A stretch of DNA of 64,000 bases from JANQOH01 sp965242575 (GCA_965242575.1 OZ251461.1:1240001-1304000), one strand, 5' to 3'. Shown: positions 31,722 to 41,128, counted from the stretch's first letter. Numbers and translations: made by a program. The notes: generated by a model not told the origin, from the letters alone.

Positions 31722-33139
31722 CCGCCGCGCGCCACGACGCGCAGAACCCGGTCGCCGCGCCGGATCGACAGCGGCCATTCGCGGCGGGCGCGGGATAACA
31801 CGCGCTCCAGCCCGGCGGTGTCGGCGACCGCCTCGCCCGCGACCTCGGCCACGACGTCGCCGGCGCGCAGCCCGAGGCGCTCCGCCGCGCCGCGCGTGAC
31901 TCGTAGGACGACCACGCCCGCCGCCATCGGGTCGGCGCCGATTTCGATAGCGAGCGCCGGCGACAGGTTGGCGACGGTGGCGCCGGACAACGGATGCCGG
32001 CCGTCGAGGCGGCGCGCGTCGCGCGGCGGGTCCTCCGGCGGCTCGACCAGCGGCAGCCGCTCCGTCCGCTCGCCGGACCGGCCGCGCACCGTGAGCGCGA
32101 CCGCCTCGCCGAGGCGGCGCGTCGCCAGGCGGAAACGGAAACCGTCCTCGTCGAACACCTCGCGGCCGTCGACGGCGAGGATGACGTCGCCCATCGCGAG
32201 ATCGGCGGGGCTCGCCGGATGCGCCCGCGTGACCAGGACGCCGACCGGGCGGTCGAGGCCGAGGCCGCGCGCCAGTTCGGCGGTCACGGGCTGGAGCGCG
32301 ACGCCGACCCAGGGCCGGACCATGCGGCCGGTGGCGACCAGGCGCTCGACCGCCACCCGAACCAGGTTGGAGGGGATGGCGAAGCCGATCCCCACCGATC
32401 CGCCGGACCGCGACAGGATGGCGGAGTTGACCCCCACCAGGCGCCCGTCGAGCGTCACCAGCGCGCCGCCCGAATTGCCGGGATTGATCGCCGCGTCGGT
32501 CTGGATGAAGGCGCCGCCGCGCAACCCGGTGCGGCCTTGCGCCGATACGATGCCGCCGGTGACGGTCTGGCCGACGCCGAACGGGTTGCCGATGGCGAGG
32601 ACGATGTCCCCCACCGCGACGGCGTCGGAATCGCCGAGTTCGAGGGCGGGGAGGCTTTCGCCGCCGGTGTCGATGCGGAGCACGGCGAGGTCGCTCGCCT
32701 CGTCGCCGCCCACCAGTTCGGCGGCGAATTCGCGGCGGTCGGCGAGGGCGACGGTGATCTCGTCGCTGTTCTCGACGACGTGGTGGTTGGTGACGATGAC
32801 GCCGTCCGGGGAGACGACGACGCCGGAGCCGAGCGAACGCTCGACGCGCTCGCGCGGGACGCCGGGGAACGCCTCGCCGAAGAAGCGTTCGAAGAACGGG
32901 TCGCCGAAGAAGGGGCTCCGCCGCCGGACCGCGGCGAGGCGGCGCGTGTAGATGTTGACCACGGCGGGCGCGACCGCCTCGACCAGCGGCGCGTAGGACA
33001 GCTGGAGCTCGGCGGCGGAGCGGGGAAGGACGCGCTCCTGCGCCCGCGCGCCGGCGAGGCAGAGCGCCGCCAGCGCCGCCGCCGCGAGAAGCGCGCGCGC
33101 GGCCCCCGGCCGCCTACGCGCCAAGCCGGGGCCGGGCAT
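31718..33139 (-). CDS. Periplasmic Do/DegQ-type serine protease
   Basis: The 473-aa exported protease and chaperone has a signal peptide (ARALLAAAALAALCLAGARA), a trypsin-like domain and two PDZ domains (about residues 270-360 and 385-465). The triad is visible: His in VIVTNHHVVENSDE, Asp in DEASDLAVLRI and Ser in NPGNSGGALVTL. The second PDZ ends RRGDRVLRVVARGG. Start at 33139 is preferred; an in-frame ATG at 33172 is possible. It heads the protease-rarA-crcB-rluC operon. Confidence 0.95.
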
Positions 33140-33231
33140 GACGGGCCGGCCGCCTGCTATATTGAACACCATAGATTACAACCGTCTTTTTAGGTGCGTG
33201 GGCGAGATGTCCGCGCACTTAACCGTCAATA

Positions 33232-33570
33232 CTACAAACTCTGATGGCAATGTGGACAGACGCGCGCCGACGGCTTGATGAACTCGGCGCAGTGCGGACA
33301 GATGACACGCCCCTCCGCCCGGGCCCGCTTCTTCTCCGCCTCGGCTGCCGCCATCTGCGCCGCGATCTGCGCCTCGCGTGCGCGATCCGCTGCCTTCCGC
33401 GCCCGCTTCTCCTCTTCCTCAGCGGTGCGGCTTGCCACCAGGACATGTATCAAGGCTACGGGCCAGATGAAAAAGCCGTATAGGAACCAGAGGAAGCTGT
33501 TGCGGCCCTTGGAATGTGCGACGAGGCTAACGATGGCGCCAAGAATCGTCAACAGGAAGAGAAGTTCCAT
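33232..33570 (-). CDS. Small membrane protein with cytoplasmic coiled coil and zinc ribbon
   Basis: The 112-aa protein has two membrane helices (LLFLLTILGAIVSLVAH, then FLWFLYGFFIWPVALIHVL). A charged helix follows (residues about 50-85, rich in A, E, K and R). A C-terminal zinc ribbon ends it: VICPHCAEFIKPSARVCPHC. Function unknown. It sits 22 bases after rplQ in the ribosomal operon direction. The DNA from 33180 to 33570 is clearly less GC-rich than its surroundings, which points to a recent arrival. Confidence 0.8.
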   Translation of the reverse strand: MELLFLLTILGAIVSLVAHSKGRNSFLWFLYGFFIWPVALIHVLVASRTAEEEEKRARKAADRAREAQIAAQMAAAEAEKKRARAEGRVICPHCAEFIKPSARVCPHCHQSL

Positions 33571-33591
33571 GACGCCCTCTGAGCTCGCCAG

Positions 33592-34023
33592 CTATGACGA
33601 AGACACTGCCGCTTCGGCCTCACCGTCCCCGGCGGGACGCGAATTGCGGCCTTTGGCGTCTTCATCGCGGTCGACCAGTTCGACCACCGCCATGGGCGCG
33701 GAGTCGCCGTAGCGGAACCCCGCCCTGAGCACGCGCGTGTAGCCGCCGGGGCGGTCGGCGTAGCGGGGGCCGAGCACGGCGAACAGTTTCTCGACCAGCC
33801 GCGCATCGCCGCCGAGCCGCGCCAGGGCCTGGCGGCGGGCGTGCAGGCCGCCGCGCTTGCCGAGGGTGACGAGGCGGTCGACGACGGGCCGCAGGTCCTT
33901 CGCCTTGGGCAGGGTGGTGCGGATCTGCTCGTGCTCGATCACCGCCATGGCCATGTTCGAGAACATCGCCTTGCGGTGGGCCGAGGTGCGGTTGAGCTTG
34001 CGCCCGCGCATCCGGTGTCGCAT
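33592..34023 (-). CDS. rplQ: 50S ribosomal protein L17
   Basis: The 143-aa protein opens MRHRMRGRKLNRTSAHRKAM and has KAKDLRPVVDRLVTLGKRG, as in all L17. The last 20 residues are an acidic alphaproteobacterial tail. It is the last gene of the alpha operon, directly after rpoA. Confidence 0.98.
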   Translation of the reverse strand: MRHRMRGRKLNRTSAHRKAMFSNMAMAVIEHEQIRTTLPKAKDLRPVVDRLVTLGKRGGLHARRQALARLGGDARLVEKLFAVLGPRYADRPGGYTRVLRAGFRYGDSAPMAVVELVDRDEDAKGRNSRPAGDGEAEAAVSSS

Positions 34024-34047
34024 CGGTCGGTCCCTCCGGCTCCGGCG

Positions 34048-35052
34048 TCAGAACGGCTCGTCGGTCCGTTTCGCCGCGTCCTCGATGTTCTCGGGCGGCC
34101 AGTCGGGCAGCTCCATGCCGAGGGCGAGCTCCATTCCGGCGAGCACTTCCTTGATCTCGTTCAGCGATTTGCGCCCGAAGTTGGGGGTGCGCAGCATGTC
34201 GGCCTCGGTCTTGCGCACCAGGTCGCCGATATAGACGATGTTGTCGTTCTTGAGGCAGTTGGCGGAGCGCACCGACAGTTCGAGGTCGTCGACCTTTCTG
34301 AGCAGGTTCGGGTCGAGCTCGGCCTGCGCGTCGCCGGCCTCGCCGCGCCGCTCCGGGTCGGCGAAATCGATGAACAGGCTGAGCTGTTCGGTGAGGATGC
34401 GCGCCGCGATGGCGACCGCCTCCCTGGGGCGCACGGCGCCGTCGGTCTCGATCTCCATCGACAGTTTGTCGCGGTCGGTCATCTGGCCGACGCGGGTGTC
34501 CTCCACCTGGTAGCTGACCTTGCGCACCGGGCTGTAGAGCGCGTCGACGGGTATGAGGCCGATGGGCGCGTCGGGCGGGCGGTTCTGGTCCGCCGGGACG
34601 TAGCCCTTGCCGCTCTCCACCGTCATTTCGAAGCGGATTTCGGCGCCTTCGTCGAGGGTGCAGATCGGCGCGTCGGGCGAGAGGATGTCGATGTCGTGGC
34701 CGGTCTCGATCTGCGACGCCGTCACCGTCCCCGGCCCCCTGGCGGCGAGCGCGATGCGCTTCGGCCCGTCGCCGTGCATGCGCAGGGCGATGGACTTCAC
34801 GTTGAGCACGATGTCGGTCACGTCCTCGCGGACGCCGGGGATCGAGGAGAACTCGTGCAGCACGTTGTCGATGCGCAGGCTGGTGATCGCCGCGCCGCGC
34901 AGGCTGGAGAGCAATATGCGCCTGAGCGCGTTGCCGAGCGTGACCCCGAAGCCGCGCTCGAGCGGCTCGGCCACGATGGTCGCGCGGCGGGGGTCGGAGT
35001 CGCGCGCGGCGACCTCCGGCCTGATCAGGTCCTGCCAGTTCTTTTCCAGCAC
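34048..35052 (-). CDS. rpoA: RNA polymerase alpha subunit
   Basis: The 334-aa protein has the dimerising N-terminal domain (EPLERGFGVTLGNALRRILL, SLRGAAITSLRIDNVLHEFS) and the C-terminal DNA- and activator-binding domain (LELSVRSANCLKNDNIVYIG, TPNFGRKSLNEIKEVLA). Length and context (rpsK-rpoA-rplQ) are standard. Confidence 0.99.
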   Translation of the reverse strand: MLEKNWQDLIRPEVAARDSDPRRATIVAEPLERGFGVTLGNALRRILLSSLRGAAITSLRIDNVLHEFSSIPGVREDVTDIVLNVKSIALRMHGDGPKRIALAARGPGTVTASQIETGHDIDILSPDAPICTLDEGAEIRFEMTVESGKGYVPADQNRPPDAPIGLIPVDALYSPVRKVSYQVEDTRVGQMTDRDKLSMEIETDGAVRPREAVAIAARILTEQLSLFIDFADPERRGEAGDAQAELDPNLLRKVDDLELSVRSANCLKNDNIVYIGDLVRKTEADMLRTPNFGRKSLNEIKEVLAGMELALGMELPDWPPENIEDAAKRTDEPF

Positions 35053-35081
35053 TCTCGCAACCTCGTCTATGGCGGCGGCGG

Positions 35082-35474
35082 TCAGACGCGCCGGCGTTTG
35101 GGCGGACGGCAGCCGTTATGCGGGATCGGCGTTACGTCGCGGATGGCGGTGATGGTGAAGCCGACGGCCTGCAAGGCCCTGAGCGCCGATTCCCGCCCGG
35201 AGCCCGGCCCCTTGACCTCGACCTCGAGGGTCTTCATGCCGTGCTCGGCGGCCTTCCGGCCCGCCTCCTCCGCCGCCATCTGCGCCGCGTAGGGGGTGGA
35301 CTTGCGGGACCCGCGAAACCCCTGCGACCCCGCCGACGACCAGGCGATCGCGTTGCCCTGGACGTCGGTGATGGTGATCAGCGTGTTGTTGAACGTGGCG
35401 CTGACGTGCGCCACGCCGGAGATGATGTTCTTGCGTTCGCGGCGCCTGACGCGCCCGCCCGTATCTTTCGCCAT
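35082..35474 (-). CDS. rpsK: 30S ribosomal protein S11
   Basis: The 130-aa platform protein has NIISGVAHVSATFNNTLITI, AAQMAAEEAGRKAAEHGMKT and the C-terminal DVTPIPHNGCRPPKRRRV. It lies between rpsM and rpoA. No rpsD accompanies it, as is usual in alphaproteobacteria. Confidence 0.98.
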   Translation of the reverse strand: MAKDTGGRVRRRERKNIISGVAHVSATFNNTLITITDVQGNAIAWSSAGSQGFRGSRKSTPYAAQMAAEEAGRKAAEHGMKTLEVEVKGPGSGRESALRALQAVGFTITAIRDVTPIPHNGCRPPKRRRV

Positions 35475-35540
35475 CGCCCTGTTCCTCGCGCAAACGACCG
35501 GCCCGGACTCCGCCCGGGGCCGCGGCCTTCCTGTCCGGCC

Positions 35541-35918
35541 TCAAGCTTTCTTTTTGCCGGCGACCGGCCGAGCCTTGCCCTTGCGGGTGCGCGCGTTGGT
35601 GTGGGTGCGCTGGCCGCGCACCGGCATCCCGCGGCGGTGGCGCAGGCCGCGATAGCAGCCGAGGTCCATCAACCGCTTGACGTTCATCGCCACGTCGCGC
35701 CGCAGGTCGCCCTCGACCCGGTATTCGCCGTCGACGATCTCCCGCACCCGCGCGAGCTCGCCCTCGGTCATCTCGCCGACGCGGCGCCCCTCGGGGACGT
35801 TGGCCTTGTCGCAGATCCGGCGCGCCGTGGTCCGGCCTATGCCGAAGACGTAGGTGAGGGCGATATGCGCCGGCTTGGCGCTCGGAATGTTGACTCCAGC
35901 GATCCGCGCCACGTTCAT
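35541..35918 (-). CDS. rpsM: 30S ribosomal protein S13
   Basis: The 125-aa head protein begins VARIAGVNIP-like (MNVARIAGVNIPSAKPAHIA) and has GCYRGLRHRRGMPVRGQRTH near its end. It follows adk after a 109-base gap; no rpmJ is found in that gap. Confidence 0.98.
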   Translation of the reverse strand: MNVARIAGVNIPSAKPAHIALTYVFGIGRTTARRICDKANVPEGRRVGEMTEGELARVREIVDGEYRVEGDLRRDVAMNVKRLMDLGCYRGLRHRRGMPVRGQRTHTNARTRKGKARPVAGKKKA

Positions 35919-36027
35919 GCTCCCATGCGAACGGGCCCCGCCGCGCGGGGCGGCGGAGCGTCGAGTCCGCCTTCATACACGACCGCGGGCGGGGAGTCAA
36001 AGCCCGCGCGCGGGGCCGCCGGGGCGG

Positions 36028-36693
36028 TCACGCGCCGGCCCCGGCGAGCGGGCGCAAGGCGGCCTCGACGGCGCGCGCCACGGCGTCCATCGACGCCATG
36101 CCATCGACCGCCGCCAGCAGCCCGCGCGCTTCGTAATAGGGCAGCAGCGGCGCGGTTTGCGCGCGGTAGGCGGCCAGCCTCTCGCGCACCGCCTCGGGGC
36201 GGTCGTCCTTGCGGCGGACGAACTCGCGCCCGCCGCAGCGGTCGCAGACGCCCGCGACGGCGGGCGGCTTGAACGAGTCGTGGTAGCCGGCGCCGCAGGC
36301 GGCGCAGGCGAAGCGCCCGGCGATGCGCGCGACCAGGGCGTCCTCCTCCACCTCCAGCGCGACGACGCGGTCGATGGCGGCGCCGGCGCGCTCCAGCGCC
36401 GCGTCGAGCGCCCGCGCCTGGGCGAGGGTGCGCGGGAATCCGTCGAGGACGAACCCCGCCGCCGCGTCGGGCTCGGCGAGGCGGTCGGCGACGGCGCCGA
36501 TGACCACCTCGTCGGGCACCAGGTCGCCGGCGGCCATGATCGCCTGGGCGCGGCGTCCAACCTCGGTCCCCTGCGCCACCGCGGCGCGCAGCATGTCGCC
36601 GGTGGACAGGTGCGGGACGCCGAGGCGGTCGCGCAGCCGCTCCGCCTGGGTGCCCTTGCCGGAGCCGGGCGGGCCGAAGAGGACCAGCCTCAT
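36028..36693 (-). CDS. adk: Adenylate kinase, zinc-lid type
   Basis: The 221-aa enzyme interconverts ATP, AMP and ADP. The P-loop is LFGPPGSGKGTQAERL. The AMP site includes HLSTGDMLRAAVAQG and FVLDGFPRTLAQA. The long lid has a C-x2-C...C-x2-C zinc site (FACAACGAGYHDS and AGVCDRCGG). Many alphaproteobacteria have a lid without cysteines, so this is a useful lineage mark. Its ATG overlaps the secY stop. Confidence 0.98.
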   Translation of the reverse strand: MRLVLFGPPGSGKGTQAERLRDRLGVPHLSTGDMLRAAVAQGTEVGRRAQAIMAAGDLVPDEVVIGAVADRLAEPDAAAGFVLDGFPRTLAQARALDAALERAGAAIDRVVALEVEEDALVARIAGRFACAACGAGYHDSFKPPAVAGVCDRCGGREFVRRKDDRPEAVRERLAAYRAQTAPLLPYYEARGLLAAVDGMASMDAVARAVEAALRPLAGAGA

Positions 36694-38039
36694 CGCCGGC
36701 GGCCGCCTCGCAGGCGGGTCTTGCGCAGCAGCCCCTCGTATTGGTGCGCCAGCAGGTGCGATTGCACCTGGGCCACGAAGTCCATCGTCACGTTGACCAC
36801 GATGAGCAGGCTGGTGCCGCCGAAGTAAAACGGCACCGCGTATCGCGCGATCAGCAGTTCGGGCAGGACGCACACCGCGGAGAGGTAGATCGCCCCCACG
36901 GTGGTGAGCCGGGTCATCACGTAGTCGATGTGCCGCGCGGTGTTGGCGCCCGGCCGGATGCCGAGGATGAAGCCGCCGTTCTTGCGCAGGTTCTCCGCCG
37001 TGTCCTCGGGGTTGAAGACGACGGCGGTGTAGAAGAACGCGAAGAACACGATCATCGAGACGTAGAGCAGCATGTACACCGGCTGGCCGCGCCCGAGATA
37101 GGCGTTGAGGTCGGCGAGCCAGCCGGTTCCGTCGCCGCCCGAAAAGCCGAGTGCGGTGACGGGGAGCAGCAGCAGCGCGCTGGCGAAGATCGGCGGGATG
37201 ACGCCGGCGGTGTTGATCTTGAGCGGCAGGTGCGAGCTCTCGCCGCCGAACATCCGCGCGCCGACCTGGCGCTTGGGATACTGCACCAGCAGGCGGCGCT
37301 GGGCGCGCTCGACGAAGACGATGAACATGACGACCGCCACCGCCATCGCTATCAGGAAGACGATGAACAGCGCCGACAGGGCGCCGGTGCGCCCCAGTTC
37401 GAGCGTGCCCGCCAGCGCCCCCGGCAGTTCGGCGACGATGCCGGCCATGATGATCAGCGAAATGCCGTTGCCGACGCCCCGGGCGGTGATCTGCTCGCCG
37501 AGCCACATCAGGAAGATGGTGCCGCCGGTGAGAGTCACCACGGTGGTGAACCGGAACATCAGGCCGGGGTCGATCACCGCGCCGACGTTGTTGGAGCCGG
37601 TCATGCCCTCCAGCCCGACGGCGATGCCCATCGCCTGGAGCGCGGCGAGGATGACGGTGCCGTAACGGGTGTATTGGGTGATCTTGCGGCGCCCGGCCTC
37701 GCCCTCCTTCTTCCACTGCTCCAGCGTCGGCGACACGGTCGTCATGAGCTGCATCATGATCGACGCCGAGATGTAGGGCATGATGTTGAGCGCGAAGATG
37801 GTCATGCGCCCCAGCGCGCCGCCGGCGAAGACGTTGAATATGCCGAGGATGCCGCCCGCCTGCTGCTGGACGATGTCGGACAGCACCGCCGGGTCGATGC
37901 CGGGGATCGGGATGTAGGTGCCGAGCCGATAGACGACGAGCGCCCCCAGCGTGAACCAGAGGCGCTTCTTCAGCTCGGTCGCCTTGCCCAGGGCGGCGAA
38001 GTTGAATTGGGCGGCGAGTTGCTCGGCGGCCGACGCCAT
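36690..38039 (-). CDS. secY: Protein translocase subunit SecY
   Basis: The 449-aa channel protein has ten membrane helices. It starts AAEQLAAQFNFAALGKATEL and shows YRLGTYIPIPGIDPA (helix 1), GIFNVFAGGALGRMTIFALN (plug region) and QYTRYGTVILAALQAMGIAV. The cytosolic loop ERAQRRLLVQYPKRQVG contacts the ribosome and SecA. It lies between rplO and adk as usual. Confidence 0.99.
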   Translation of the reverse strand: MASAAEQLAAQFNFAALGKATELKKRLWFTLGALVVYRLGTYIPIPGIDPAVLSDIVQQQAGGILGIFNVFAGGALGRMTIFALNIMPYISASIMMQLMTTVSPTLEQWKKEGEAGRRKITQYTRYGTVILAALQAMGIAVGLEGMTGSNNVGAVIDPGLMFRFTTVVTLTGGTIFLMWLGEQITARGVGNGISLIIMAGIVAELPGALAGTLELGRTGALSALFIVFLIAMAVAVVMFIVFVERAQRRLLVQYPKRQVGARMFGGESSHLPLKINTAGVIPPIFASALLLLPVTALGFSGGDGTGWLADLNAYLGRGQPVYMLLYVSMIVFFAFFYTAVVFNPEDTAENLRKNGGFILGIRPGANTARHIDYVMTRLTTVGAIYLSAVCVLPELLIARYAVPFYFGGTSLLIVVNVTMDFVAQVQSHLLAHQYEGLLRKTRLRGGRRR

Positions 38040-38051
38040 GCGCGCGCGCTC

Positions 38052-38582
38052 CTAACCGTCCGCGGCGCCTGGGGGGGCGCCGCGGGGCCGGTCGTCCTTC
38101 TCGTCCTTCGGCCTCGGCTTCGCGCCGGCGGCGGCGACCACGCGCCCGCCGGCCTTCTCCACCGCGGCGGCGGCGCTCCGCGACGCGCCCGCCGCCGCGA
38201 CGGTCAGCGCCGCCGCGAGTTCGCCGCGCCCGACCAGGCGGACGCCGTCGCGGATATGGGTGATCACGCCGGCGGCCTTCAACGCCGCCGCGTCGATCGG
38301 CGCCGACGGGTCGAGCTTGCCCTCCGCCGCCGCCCGCCCCAGGCGCCCTATGTCCACGACCGCGTAGCGCTTGCGGAAGACGTTGACGAAGCCGTGCTTG
38401 GGCAGGCGCCGGTAGAGCGGCATCTGGCCGCCCTCGAAGCCCTTGAGCGCGACGCCGCTGCGCGACTTCTGCCCCTTGTGGCCGCGGCCGGCGGTCCCGC
38501 CCTTGCCGCAGCCTATGCCGCGGCCGCGGCGGAGGCGCGGGCGCGCGGCGCCGGGCCGGTCGGCGAGTTCGTTCAGTTTCAT
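38052..38582 (-). CDS. rplO: 50S ribosomal protein L15
   Basis: The 176-aa protein has the Gly/Arg-rich front (GRGIGCGKGGTAGRGHKGQK) and GFEGGQMPLYRRLPKHGFVN. A charged Pro-rich tail of about 25 residues extends beyond the common length. The start overlaps the rpmD stop. Confidence 0.98.
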   Translation of the reverse strand: MKLNELADRPGAARPRLRRGRGIGCGKGGTAGRGHKGQKSRSGVALKGFEGGQMPLYRRLPKHGFVNVFRKRYAVVDIGRLGRAAAEGKLDPSAPIDAAALKAAGVITHIRDGVRLVGRGELAAALTVAAAGASRSAAAAVEKAGGRVVAAAGAKPRPKDEKDDRPRGAPPGAADG

Positions 38583-38785
38583 GGCCGGTCTCCGCCCTCG
38601 CCGGCGGCCTCGACGCGCACGAGGTGCCGGACCTTGGCGATCATGCCGCGCACCGCGGGGGTGTCCTCCAGCGTGCGCGAGCGGTTCATCTTGTCGAGGC
38701 CCAGTCCGACCAGGGTCCGCTTCTGGTCCTTGCGGCGGCCAATGGGGCTGCCGGTCTGGGTGACGGTGAGGGTCTTGCCGGACAT
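38579..38785 (-). CDS. rpmD: 50S ribosomal protein L30
   Basis: The 68-aa protein has LTVTQTGSPIGRRKDQKRTL, LVGLGLDKMNRSRTLEDTPA and IAKVRHLVRV. It lies three bases after rpsE and overlaps rplO by ATGA. Confidence 0.97.
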   Translation of the reverse strand: MSGKTLTVTQTGSPIGRRKDQKRTLVGLGLDKMNRSRTLEDTPAVRGMIAKVRHLVRVEAAGEGGDRP

Positions 38786-38788
38786 GGC

Positions 38789-39427
38789 CTATTCCGCCTC
38801 CGCCCGCGCGGGCTCTTCGGCGGGAGCGGGTTCGGGGGCAGAATCGGGAGCGGGGTCGGAAGCGGGGGCGGCGCGGCGGCCGAAGATCTCGCCGACCTTC
38901 TTGCCGCGCTTCGCCGCCACCGCGCGCGGCGCCTGGATCCGCCCTAGCGCGTCGAAGGTGGCGCGCACCATGTTGTGCGGGTTCGACGTGCCGATGGATT
39001 TGGTCACCACGTCCTGCACGCCGAGGGTTTCGAACACCGCGCGCATCGGGCCGCCGGCGATGACGCCGGTGCCGGCGGGCGCGGCGCGCAGGACCACCCG
39101 CCCGGCGCCGTAGCGTCCGGCGACGTCGTGGTGGAGGGTCCGCCCGTCGCGCAGCGGCACGCGGACCAGCCCGCGCTTGGCCTGTTCGGTCGCCTTGCGG
39201 ATCGCCTCGGGCACCTCGCGCGCCTTGCCGGCGCCGAAGCCGACGCGGCCGCGGCGGTCGCCGACGACCACCAGCGCGGCGAAGCCGAAGCGGCGCCCGC
39301 CCTTCACCACCTTGGCGACGCGGTTGATGCTCACCAGCTTGTCGACCAGGTCGCTGTCGCCGTCGTCCCTCCGCCCGTCGCGGCCGCCGCCGCGGCGGCG
39401 GCCGCGGCGCCTGTCGTCTCTCGCCAT
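38789..39427 (-). CDS. rpsE: 30S ribosomal protein S5
   Basis: The 212-aa protein has the double-stranded RNA-binding part (LVDKLVSINRVAKVVKGGRR, FGFAALVVVGDRRGRVGFG) and the C-terminal TSIGTSNPHNM-like block KSIGTSNPHNMVRATFDALG. An Arg-rich N-terminal extension and an acidic Pro/Glu/Ala tail make it longer than the E. coli form (167 aa). Confidence 0.98.
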   Translation of the reverse strand: MARDDRRRGRRRGGGRDGRRDDGDSDLVDKLVSINRVAKVVKGGRRFGFAALVVVGDRRGRVGFGAGKAREVPEAIRKATEQAKRGLVRVPLRDGRTLHHDVAGRYGAGRVVLRAAPAGTGVIAGGPMRAVFETLGVQDVVTKSIGTSNPHNMVRATFDALGRIQAPRAVAAKRGKKVGEIFGRRAAPASDPAPDSAPEPAPAEEPARAEAE

Positions 39428-39458
39428 GCTTCCCGCCCCCTTCGGTCGGAAGAATCGA

Positions 39459-39821
39459 TCAGAAGACCAGACCGGCCTCGCGCGCCGCCTCGGCCAGCGC
39501 GCGGACCCGCCCGTGATAGATGTAGGCGCCGCGGTCGAACACGACCTCGGCGACCCCCGCCTCCCGCGCGCGCTCGGCCACGAGTTTGCCGACCGCGCGC
39601 GCCGCCGCCACGTCGGCGCCGGTCTTGAGCGATTCGCGCAGCGCCTTCTCCAGCGTCGACGCGGCCGCCACCGTCCGCCCCTCGTCGTCGCGGACGACCT
39701 GGGCGTACATGTGCTTGCTCGACCGGTGCACCGACAGCCTGGGGCGGGCGCCGGCGCGGCGGCGGAGGTTGCTGCGGTTGCGGCGGCGGCGGCGCGCCGC
39801 CAGTCGCTTGGATTTTTCCAT
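39459..39821 (-). CDS. rplR: 50S ribosomal protein L18
   Basis: The 120-aa 5S-rRNA-binding protein reads RRRRNRSNLRRRAGARPRLS, VHRSSKHMYAQVVRDDEGRT and ends FDRGAYIYHGRVRALAEAA, GLVF. The start at 39821 gives the usual length. Confidence 0.98.
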   Translation of the reverse strand: MEKSKRLAARRRRRNRSNLRRRAGARPRLSVHRSSKHMYAQVVRDDEGRTVAAASTLEKALRESLKTGADVAAARAVGKLVAERAREAGVAEVVFDRGAYIYHGRVRALAEAAREAGLVF

Positions 39822-39832
39822 CGGCGGCCCCG

Positions 39833-40369
39833 TCACTCCTTCTTCTTGCCGACCTTCTGGCGCACGTATTCGCCGGCGCGGCGGATGCCCTTCCCCTTGT
39901 AGGGCTCGGGCTTGCGCAGCGCGCGGATCTCGGCGGCGATCTGGCCCACGCGCTGCTTGTCGGCGCCGGTGATCGAGATCGCGGTCGGGCGTTCGCAGGA
40001 AATCTCCACGTCGGGCGGCGGCGCCACCTTGATCTCGTGGCTGTAGCCGAGTTGCAGGCTGAGCATCCCGTCGACCATCGCGGCGCGGTAGCCGACGCCG
40101 TGGATCTCGAGGCGGCGGGTGAAGCCCTCCGACACGCCGGCGACCATGTTGGCGACCAGGGTCCGCGACAGCCCCCACATCGACCGCGCCCGGCGGTCGC
40201 CGGCGTCGGCCTCGACGCGCACGCCGTCGGCGCCGCGCTCCACCGACACGGCGCCGGGGAGGGTCCGGCTGAGCTCGCCGCGCCTGCCCCTGACGGTGAC
40301 GGTGCGCCCGGCGATCTCCACCTCGACGCCTTCGGGCAGCGCGACCGGATGTTTGCCGATGCGCGACAT
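39833..40369 (-). CDS. rplF: 50S ribosomal protein L6
   Basis: The 178-aa protein begins MSRIGKHPVALPEGVEVEIA and contains SVGYSH-like and EPYKGKGIRRAGEYVRQKVG, the conserved C-terminal block. Confidence 0.98.
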   Translation of the reverse strand: MSRIGKHPVALPEGVEVEIAGRTVTVRGRRGELSRTLPGAVSVERGADGVRVEADAGDRRARSMWGLSRTLVANMVAGVSEGFTRRLEIHGVGYRAAMVDGMLSLQLGYSHEIKVAPPPDVEISCERPTAISITGADKQRVGQIAAEIRALRKPEPYKGKGIRRAGEYVRQKVGKKKE

Positions 40370-40377
40370 GGCTCCCC

Positions 40378-40776
40378 CTAGAACACCCGGCAGAGGACTT
40401 CGCCGCCGACGTTGGCGGCGCGCGCCTGCGTGTCCGACATCACGCCGCGCGGCGTCGACAGGATCGAGATGCCGAGGCCGTTATAGACGCGCGGCAGGTC
40501 CGAGATCGACGAATACACCCTGCGCCCGGGGCGCGAGACGCGGCCGATCTCGCGGATCACCGGCGCGCCTTCGTGGTATTTCAGCTCGATCTCCAGGAAC
40601 GGCCGCGCCGCCTCGCCGTCGAGCCGCCGCCAGCCGCGGATATAGCCCTCGCTCGCCAGCACGTCGAGCACGTTGGCGCGCAGGCGCGAGGCGGGGCAGC
40701 GGACCGCCAGTTTGTTCACGCGCTGGCCGTTGCGGATGCGGGTCAGCATGTCGCCCAGGGGGTCGCTCATGGTCAT
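40378..40776 (-). CDS. rpsH: 30S ribosomal protein S8
   Basis: The 132-aa protein has SDPLGDMLTRIRNGQRVNKL near the start and NGLGISILSTPRGVMSDTQA at the end. It binds 16S rRNA helix 21 and, in many bacteria, its own spc mRNA; such autoregulation is inferred here. Confidence 0.98.
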   Translation of the reverse strand: MTMSDPLGDMLTRIRNGQRVNKLAVRCPASRLRANVLDVLASEGYIRGWRRLDGEAARPFLEIELKYHEGAPVIREIGRVSRPGRRVYSSISDLPRVYNGLGISILSTPRGVMSDTQARAANVGGEVLCRVF

Positions 40777-40789
40777 CGGCGCGCTCCCC

Positions 40790-41095
40790 CTACCAGCTCG
40801 ACTTGACCATGCCGGGGATCTGGCCGCTCGACGCCAGGTCGCGCAGCGCGATGCGCGACATCCGGAGTTTGCGGTAATAGCCGCGCGGGCGGCCCGACAC
40901 GGCGCAGCGGTTGCGCAGGCGCGAGGGCGCGCCGTTGCGCGGCAGGGCGGCGAGCTTGAGCCGGGCCGCGAAACGGTCCTCCATCGGCCGCGACAGGTCG
41001 TTCGCCTCCGCCTTGAGCGCCGCCCGCCTGGCGGCGTAGCGGGCCGCCAGCCGCCGGCGCTTCCGGTCGCGCTCCACCGCGCTCCGTTTGGCCAT
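40790..41095 (-). CDS. rpsN: 30S ribosomal protein S14 (zinc-free form)
   Basis: The 101-aa protein is the long form without zinc cysteines: KLAALPRNGAPSRLRNRCAV, SGRPRGYYRKLRMSRIALRD and a C-terminal IPGMVKSSW. It lies between rplE and rpsH. Confidence 0.98.
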   Translation of the reverse strand: MAKRSAVERDRKRRRLAARYAARRAALKAEANDLSRPMEDRFAARLKLAALPRNGAPSRLRNRCAVSGRPRGYYRKLRMSRIALRDLASSGQIPGMVKSSW

Positions 41096-41128
41096 TCGCC
41101 GTTCTCCTCCTCCCGTCCCGGCGCGCCG

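Noticed and set aside
33193..33218. Inverted repeat GTGCG...CGCAC as an intrinsic terminator
   Set aside because: For minus-strand transcripts it is followed by A-rich, not T-rich, sequence; kept only as a remark.
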